A stretch of 64,000 bases of DNA from Petrachloros mirabilis ULC683 (GTDB taxonomy: Bacteria; Cyanobacteriota; Cyanobacteriia; Thermosynechococcales; Thermosynechococcaceae): positions 18,682 to 82,681 of the forward strand of contig NZ_WVIC01000018.1 of the NCBI RefSeq assembly GCF_009939295.1. Direction: 5' to 3'. Below are positions 60,766 through 64,000 of this stretch, in pieces. Each line of letters begins with the position of its first letter. Within the stretch, counting starts at the first letter, position 1. The position numbers and the translations under genes were made by a program. The notes under the pieces were generated by a model. It was not told the DNA's origin, did not search any database, and was given only the letters and a program-made list of their open reading frames with translations.

Positions 60766-61161
60766 TCATCCACTCATCCAACCCACCATCGGAATTTTGG
60801 CAACGCTCACCGACTGCAATATCTCTGGAAACTTTTCCCAGGGTACATTTCCAGTTTTTCGCTTTTGATAGTGCTGGCTAAATTCCAACAGGGCCGTTGC
60901 TGTTTCATTGGTTGGTGGCAAATTAGTGAATAAATAGGTGGGTTTGTGGGGCGCGGAGAAGGCAGCGGCGCAGGGTTGTCCACAAGTCCACAGGCAACCT
61001 ACGGGTTGAATGACAAACTCACCGGACTGGAATTGGTCGGTGCTTAATGTGTTGAGCTGGTTGAGTAAGCGCGTGCCGTCCGCAGGCTGATGTTCGGGTC
61101 GTTCTTCGGAGGAATGGCAGGATTGACAGACGAATAGGGTGTGTTGGGTATATTGAGTCAT
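60766..61161 (-). CDS. DUF1636 family metal-binding protein
   Basis: A 131-residue protein with two cysteine clusters, CQSCHSS near the start and CLWTCGQPC in the middle, the pattern of DUF1636 (thioredoxin-like [2Fe-2S] ferredoxin-type fold). The C-terminal half has FTNLPPTNETATALLEFSQH and KRKTGNVPWEKFPEIL. I start at ATG 61161 (MTQYTQHTLFVC), although the frame is open a further 31 codons into the toxin gene. A truncated second copy of its first 41 codons lies at 61824-61949. Role unknown. Confidence 0.8.
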   Translation of the reverse strand: MTQYTQHTLFVCQSCHSSEERPEHQPADGTRLLNQLNTLSTDQFQSGEFVIQPVGCLWTCGQPCAAAFSAPHKPTYLFTNLPPTNETATALLEFSQHYQKRKTGNVPWEKFPEILQSVSVAKIPMVGWMSG

Positions 61162-61166
61162 GTTTG

Positions 61167-61529
61167 GTGATCGAACAGCAGGGTGAGGTAGTGGATGTAA
61201 AACCGATCGAAGTTGAGGTTTACGAAACGATTGACGGCAAGGCACCGTTTTCAAACTGGATCATGAAATTAAAGAATGTGCAAGCTTCTGCCAGAATCTT
61301 GTTGAGACTCGATCGAGCAAAACAGGGGAATTTGGGAGATCATAAGTTTATTTCAGATGGGATGTTTGAACTGAGGGTCGATACGGGGGCAGGCTACCGG
61401 GTGTACTTTGGCAGAATCAGCGATAACCAGATTGTCGTTTTATGGGCTGGGGATAAGAGTACGCAAGCGCGAGATATTGAAAAGGCGTTAGCATTGTGGA
61501 TAGATTATAGGAGTCGAGAGGATGCCTAA
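61167..61529 (+). CDS. RelE/HigB-type toxin (type II toxin-antitoxin, COG3657-like)
   Basis: A 120-residue protein of the addiction-module killer family: VYETIDGKAPFSNWIMKLKN, ILLRLDRAKQGNLGDHKFIS, MFELRVDTGAGYRVYFGRIS, then IVVLWAGDKSTQARDIEKAL. The RelE-fold core F-E-L-R...G-Y-R-V-Y-F is complete. Such toxins cleave mRNA on the ribosome. Start codon is uncertain: TTG 61164, GTG 61167 or GTG 61191. Its 3' end overlaps the antitoxin by 8 bp. Its start almost abuts the divergent DUF1636 start. Confidence 0.88.
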   Translation: MIEQQGEVVDVKPIEVEVYETIDGKAPFSNWIMKLKNVQASARILLRLDRAKQGNLGDHKFISDGMFELRVDTGAGYRVYFGRISDNQIVVLWAGDKSTQARDIEKALALWIDYRSREDA

Positions 61530-61800
61530 GAGCAGAGCGTATCAGGATGAACTGATGGTTTACTTGCAGGATTCGCAACGGGCGATCGCCTATTTAAATG
61601 GAGCGCTGGAAGAGGGTGATCCAGATTTTTTCTTGTTGGCACTGCGAAATGTAGCACGGGCGAGAGGCAAAACAGTAGATTTCATTTTAGATAGAGTGGA
61701 TGAGTTGGGGCAGCCGATGTTGGAGTGGTATCAATTGTTGGGCTTGTTGAAGGAATTGGGTTTGAGTTTAGCCGTGAAGGAAACGTCTCAGGCAGCTTAA
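61522..61800 (+). CDS. HTH antitoxin (HigA-like, addiction module antidote)
   Basis: A 92-residue antitoxin partner: AIAYLNGALEEGDPDFFLLA, LRNVARARG as the first part of a helix-turn-helix, FILDRVDELGQPMLEWYQLL and GLLKELGLSLAV. This reads as COG3636-type antidote. The ATG lies 8 bp inside the toxin gene, so the pair is translationally coupled with the toxin first, the HigBA order. Confidence 0.87.
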   Translation: MPKSRAYQDELMVYLQDSQRAIAYLNGALEEGDPDFFLLALRNVARARGKTVDFILDRVDELGQPMLEWYQLLGLLKELGLSLAVKETSQAA

Positions 61801-61823
61801 AGCTGAATTTCAAGCTCATGAGA

Positions 61824-61949
61824 TTAAAATTGCTCCAAAGACAACGGGTTGAGTTGGTTGAGTAAGCGAGTGCCGTCCGCAGGTTGGTGTTCGGGGCGCT
61901 CTTTGGAGGAATGGCAGGATTGGCAGACAAATAGGGTGTGTTTGGGCAT
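61824..61949 (-). pseudogene. Truncated DUF1636 gene copy
   Basis: A 41-codon frame (MPKHTLFVCQSCHSSKERPE, then HQPADGTRLLNQLNPLSLEQ and F before TAA) almost identical to residues 4-44 of the DUF1636 protein at 60766-61161. The second Cys cluster and the C-terminus are absent. It is a partial duplication or a remnant of a tandem pair, now on the far side of the toxin-antitoxin genes. Confidence 0.8.
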
Positions 61950-62288
61950 AAGGTGTTTTGACTAGATTATTGAACAAATCATTCTTGTTTCTACGAGTAA
62001 TTCAGTCGTTAAATTAGAGCTATAGTAATCGCGGTTGAGTGAGGTATGCACTGACTAAGGTTTAAATCCCCCCGGCTTCTCGCTGTCTAAGTTTCACTCG
62101 GTACCCCCCTTGCTAAGGGGGGCAGGGGGGATCTCCGTGATGTACTTCGCCTAAGTGAAATCTGCTATATATTTCACAACACATTCTTGATAAAACACAA
62201 ATATTAAAGATAATGATTGTGTGGTGCATGAGTAGGGCGATCGCACTGCGTTACAATGAAGGCAAAATCCAAGGTAAGTAGGATTTAG
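61950..62288. other. Repeat-bearing intergenic region before the papain-fold toxin gene
   Basis: 339 bp. The left part holds 94-bp repeat copy 1 (61991-62084). The middle (62090-62160) is a palindromic block: tttcact near 62093 pairs with agtgaaa near 62153 around accccccttg/aaggggggc hairpins. The right ~110 bp contains a HIP1-like site and presumably the toxin gene promoter. No gene seen. Confidence 0.6.
61991..62084 (+). repeat. 94-bp direct repeat, copy 1 (left boundary of toxin cassette)
   Basis: From CTACGAGTAATTCAGTC to CCCCCCGGCTTCTCGCT. The copy at 63776-63869 has the same length and differs at only six positions, all transitions. The pair brackets the papain-fold toxin/immunity and VapBC-type genes. 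Confidence 0.9.
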
Positions 62289-62666
62289 ATGGATGAGTCG
62301 GAATCTAATACCGAACTTCGTCAACAGATTAGACAGATTGCCAGTAGCTTTGGCATGTTTGAGTGTGTTTCCTGCGCTAACGCTATTCAGTCGTACTTGG
62401 TTGCACGAGGAATACGGGGTAAGCAGGTGAGGCTGCATACAGGGAGTGCAAGGGGGAAATATGGCAACATTTATCATGATGGGTTACAACGGAACATTTC
62501 CACCAATGGTCGCCATGTGGCGATCGCTTTGGAAGTAGGCGGGCAGGAGATGATGTTTGATAACATTCATCCAGAAGGAATTTTGAGACAAGTTTGGACA
62601 TCTAGTTTTCATTGCTTGGCGGTGGAGCTGGGCAGTCATTTTGAAGTGGATGAGATAGAGTTCTAG
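62289..62666 (+). CDS. Papain-fold toxin domain protein (Tox-PL-2-like)
   Basis: A 125-residue protein resembling the papain fold toxin 2 family of polymorphic toxins: catalytic Cys in FECVSCANAIQSYLVARG, then RLHTGSARGKYGNIYHDGLQ, candidate His in NGRHVAIALEVGGQEMMFDN and NIHPEGILRQVW. No secretion leader or delivery domain is attached, so if it is a toxin it is a stand-alone module. ATG 62289 has TAGGA upstream. The next gene, 29 bp away, is the candidate immunity protein. Confidence 0.7.
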   Translation: MDESESNTELRQQIRQIASSFGMFECVSCANAIQSYLVARGIRGKQVRLHTGSARGKYGNIYHDGLQRNISTNGRHVAIALEVGGQEMMFDNIHPEGILRQVWTSSFHCLAVELGSHFEVDEIEF

Positions 62667-62695
62667 AGGATTATTTGGCTTTCATAGGAGGCAAT

Positions 62696-63031
62696 ATGTC
62701 GGATTTTTATGAACTGTTGCAAAAGGTTCAACAGCGACCCGCGATGTATTTAGGGAAGCGATCGCTGAGTCAACTTCATGCTTTTTTAGAGGGCTACCTG
62801 TTGGCTCGGCGAGAAGCAAAAATACCGATGACAACAGAAGAGGAAGATTTTGAGTTTTTTCAGGAGTGGATAGAGCGGCGTTTTGGGCAAGCTAATACTC
62901 AGTCTTGGAGTCATATTATTCTTTTCTACTCTGAAGATGAAGCAGATGCATTGAATCGATTTTTTGAGTTGCTGGAAGAGTTTTGTCAGCGAAATCAATT
63001 GGCAAATGTGCATGAGACAGCACGTGTTTAG
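62696..63031 (+). CDS. Candidate immunity protein for the papain-fold toxin
   Basis: A 111-residue acidic protein: MSDFYELLQKVQQRPAMYLG, SQLHAFLEGYLLARREAKIP, FEFFQEWIERRFGQANTQSW and SEDEADALNRFFELLEEFCQ. The P-x-M-Y-L-G and F-x-x-G-Y signature occurs in small proteins paired with toxins. AGGAGG 5 bp before ATG 62696 is the strongest ribosome site in this stretch, as expected for a protein made in excess of a toxin. Function is inferred from position. Confidence 0.6.
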   Translation: MSDFYELLQKVQQRPAMYLGKRSLSQLHAFLEGYLLARREAKIPMTTEEEDFEFFQEWIERRFGQANTQSWSHIILFYSEDEADALNRFFELLEEFCQRNQLANVHETARV

Positions 63032-63200
63032 TTTGGTGTAGTTCATGGGGTGATTCAGTTGATGGGGATTGCAGAAAATGATGATTTCACCTGTTGACGT
63101 TGAGGACGAGTGAGTCTCCTTATTAATCAATGGTTGAGAGTTTTGAGGTTGGGCGATGTGTTTTGATTGTAATCAGAGTATCGATCCATAGGAGGTAGTA

Positions 63201-63404
63201 ATGAATGTCAAATTAGTGGAATCCATTAAGCAATTAATTTTATCGTTGCCTTCAGAAGAGCGGATCTGGTTAAAAGCACAGTTGACAATGGAAGAAAATG
63301 TTCTTGAGCAGCGCACTGTTGATCTGAATATATTCAGTGGAGTTCTCCAATTGCAAGATGATCCACTAAATTTTCAACGCCAAATTCGGGATGAGTGGAC
63401 ATAA
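63201..63404 (+). CDS. Antitoxin of the VapC-type pair
   Basis: A 67-residue protein: VESIKQLILSLPSEERIWLK, then a C-terminal part ending LNFQRQIRDEWT that probably threads into the toxin. This N-terminal type is common in short cyanobacterial antitoxins preceding PIN-domain toxins. GGAGG 5 bp before ATG 63201. The PIN-domain gene starts 5 bp after its TAA. Confidence 0.8.
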   Translation: MNVKLVESIKQLILSLPSEERIWLKAQLTMEENVLEQRTVDLNIFSGVLQLQDDPLNFQRQIRDEWT

Positions 63405-63409
63405 CGGTC

Positions 63410-63766
63410 ATGCGGTACGTTCTGGACACTAATGTGGTGTTGTATCTCTTGGGTGGGAGGCTGCTAAGTCCTTTGCCCGTCGGCGAATTTTATTTATCTG
63501 TCATTAGTGAGATAGAGATGCTTTCTTATCCAGCGATCGCCGAAGCTGAGAGATTAAGAGTGCAACGATTTTTATCTCAAGTTACAGTGGTTGGCATCAA
63601 CGAAGATGTAAAGGAACATACGATTGCGCTGCGAAAGAAATATCGATTAAAGTTGCCTGATGCAATTATTTGTGCTTTAGCTTTGACAACTGGCTCAGTG
63701 CTACTGAGTAATGATACGCAGCTAAGTAGAATCAGTGAAATCACCGTCAATGCGGTTCATATTTAG
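63410..63766 (+). CDS. VapC-type PIN domain ribonuclease toxin
   Basis: A 118-residue PIN domain protein. Acidic catalytic residues are all visible: Asp6 in MRYVLDTNVVLYLL, Glu in SVISEIEML, Asp in KLPDAIICALAL and Asp in LLSNDTQLS. It cleaves RNA in known family members. I use ATG 63410; a start five codons earlier would overlap the antitoxin by 10 bp. It ends 9 bp before the right copy of the 94-bp repeat. Confidence 0.92.
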   Translation: MRYVLDTNVVLYLLGGRLLSPLPVGEFYLSVISEIEMLSYPAIAEAERLRVQRFLSQVTVVGINEDVKEHTIALRKKYRLKLPDAIICALALTTGSVLLSNDTQLSRISEITVNAVHI

Positions 63767-63775
63767 CCTGCAATA

Positions 63776-63869
63776 CTACGAGTAATTCAGTCATTAAATT
63801 AGAGCTGTAGTAATCGCGGTTGGGTGAGGTATGTACTGACTAAGGTTTAGATCCCCCCAGCTTCTCGCT
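63776..63869 (+). repeat. 94-bp direct repeat, copy 2 (right boundary of toxin cassette)
   Basis: Same length and orientation as 61991-62084, with six transitions. The remaining 130 bp to the window end are non-coding, with a short simple-sequence run of (acactct/acaccccac) near 63898-63940. Confidence 0.9.
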
Positions 63870-64000
63870 ATTTACAGCCATTTTCATTTGCATTAACCAC
63901 ACCCTACACTCTACACTCTACACCCCACACCCCACACCCCTTTTCAAGCTAATCCTGTAGGGGTTTTGTATGAGCAGATTAGAGCATCATAGATACCTCT

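Noticed and set aside
1..64000. CRISPR array, rRNA or tRNA genes
   Set aside because: No regularly spaced direct repeats of CRISPR type and no rRNA or tRNA sequence were seen on either strand by eye; a dedicated scan was not possible.

Overview
The window is chromosomal DNA from a cyanobacterium. It carries an allophycocyanin beta-18 gene (apcF), type I glutamine synthetase, ferredoxin-thioredoxin reductase variable chain, Ycf35/Ycf46 and many cyanobacteria-only families (DUF3038, DUF4335, DUF3084, DUF3110, DUF3285, DUF2555). The HIP1 octamer GCGATCGC recurs throughout. Dispersed repeats, pentapeptide proteins, Uma2 nucleases and several toxin-antitoxin genes point to a repeat-rich, probably filamentous lineage; genus cannot be fixed from sequence reading alone.

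Layout. 0-3.7 kb: 3' end of uvrA, then a minus-strand operon (RHH-like protein, Ycf46 AAA ATPase, Ycf35) closed by a clear terminator. 4.1-9.4 kb: an iron-uptake locus with two FutA-type Fe(III)-binding proteins around a TonB-like protein, followed by the FutB permease; no ATPase is present. 9.4-11.3 kb: pentapeptide protein translationally coupled to an unknown protein. 11.4-26.6 kb: housekeeping and conserved cyanobacterial genes (dus, HEAT protein, tsaE, radical SAM, uvrC, Uma2, DUF4335/DUF3038, DUF2555-coaBC-sulfurtransferase run, DUF2062, VTE6-like, DUF3084, DUF3110). 26.8-35.8 kb: a giant TamB-like protein, pgsA, NblB-like HEAT protein, then DUF3285-ybeY-dgkA-trpG. 35.9-37.3 kb: a solo TnpB element abutting a Uma2 gene. 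38-55.2 kb: sugar permease, NDH-2, apcF, glnA, pentapeptide protein, SPFH/NfeD, ftrV, CCB1-like, group 2 sigma factor, ffh, glcE-glcF and a TolC-family protein.

55.3-64 kb is an accessory region with a different texture: a complete IS630 element with a split transposase, an FTR1-like membrane protein, a gutted DUF29 gene, an ABC transporter killed by an in-frame stop and also carrying a 24-bp insertion at a HIP1 site, an Rpn/DUF2887 nuclease, a RelE/HigB-type toxin-antitoxin pair lying between a complete and a truncated DUF1636 gene, and a 1.8-kb cassette (papain-fold toxin with candidate immunity protein, plus VapBC-type pair) bracketed by 94-bp direct repeats.

Small repeats are the most distinctive structural signal: a 176-bp MITE with 16-bp terminal inverted repeats and an 11-bp target duplication inserted into a REP-like palindrome; a ~105-bp palindromic element present twice; the 94-bp direct repeat pair; and the 24-bp insert. 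All family names were assigned by reading the protein sequences, without database searches.
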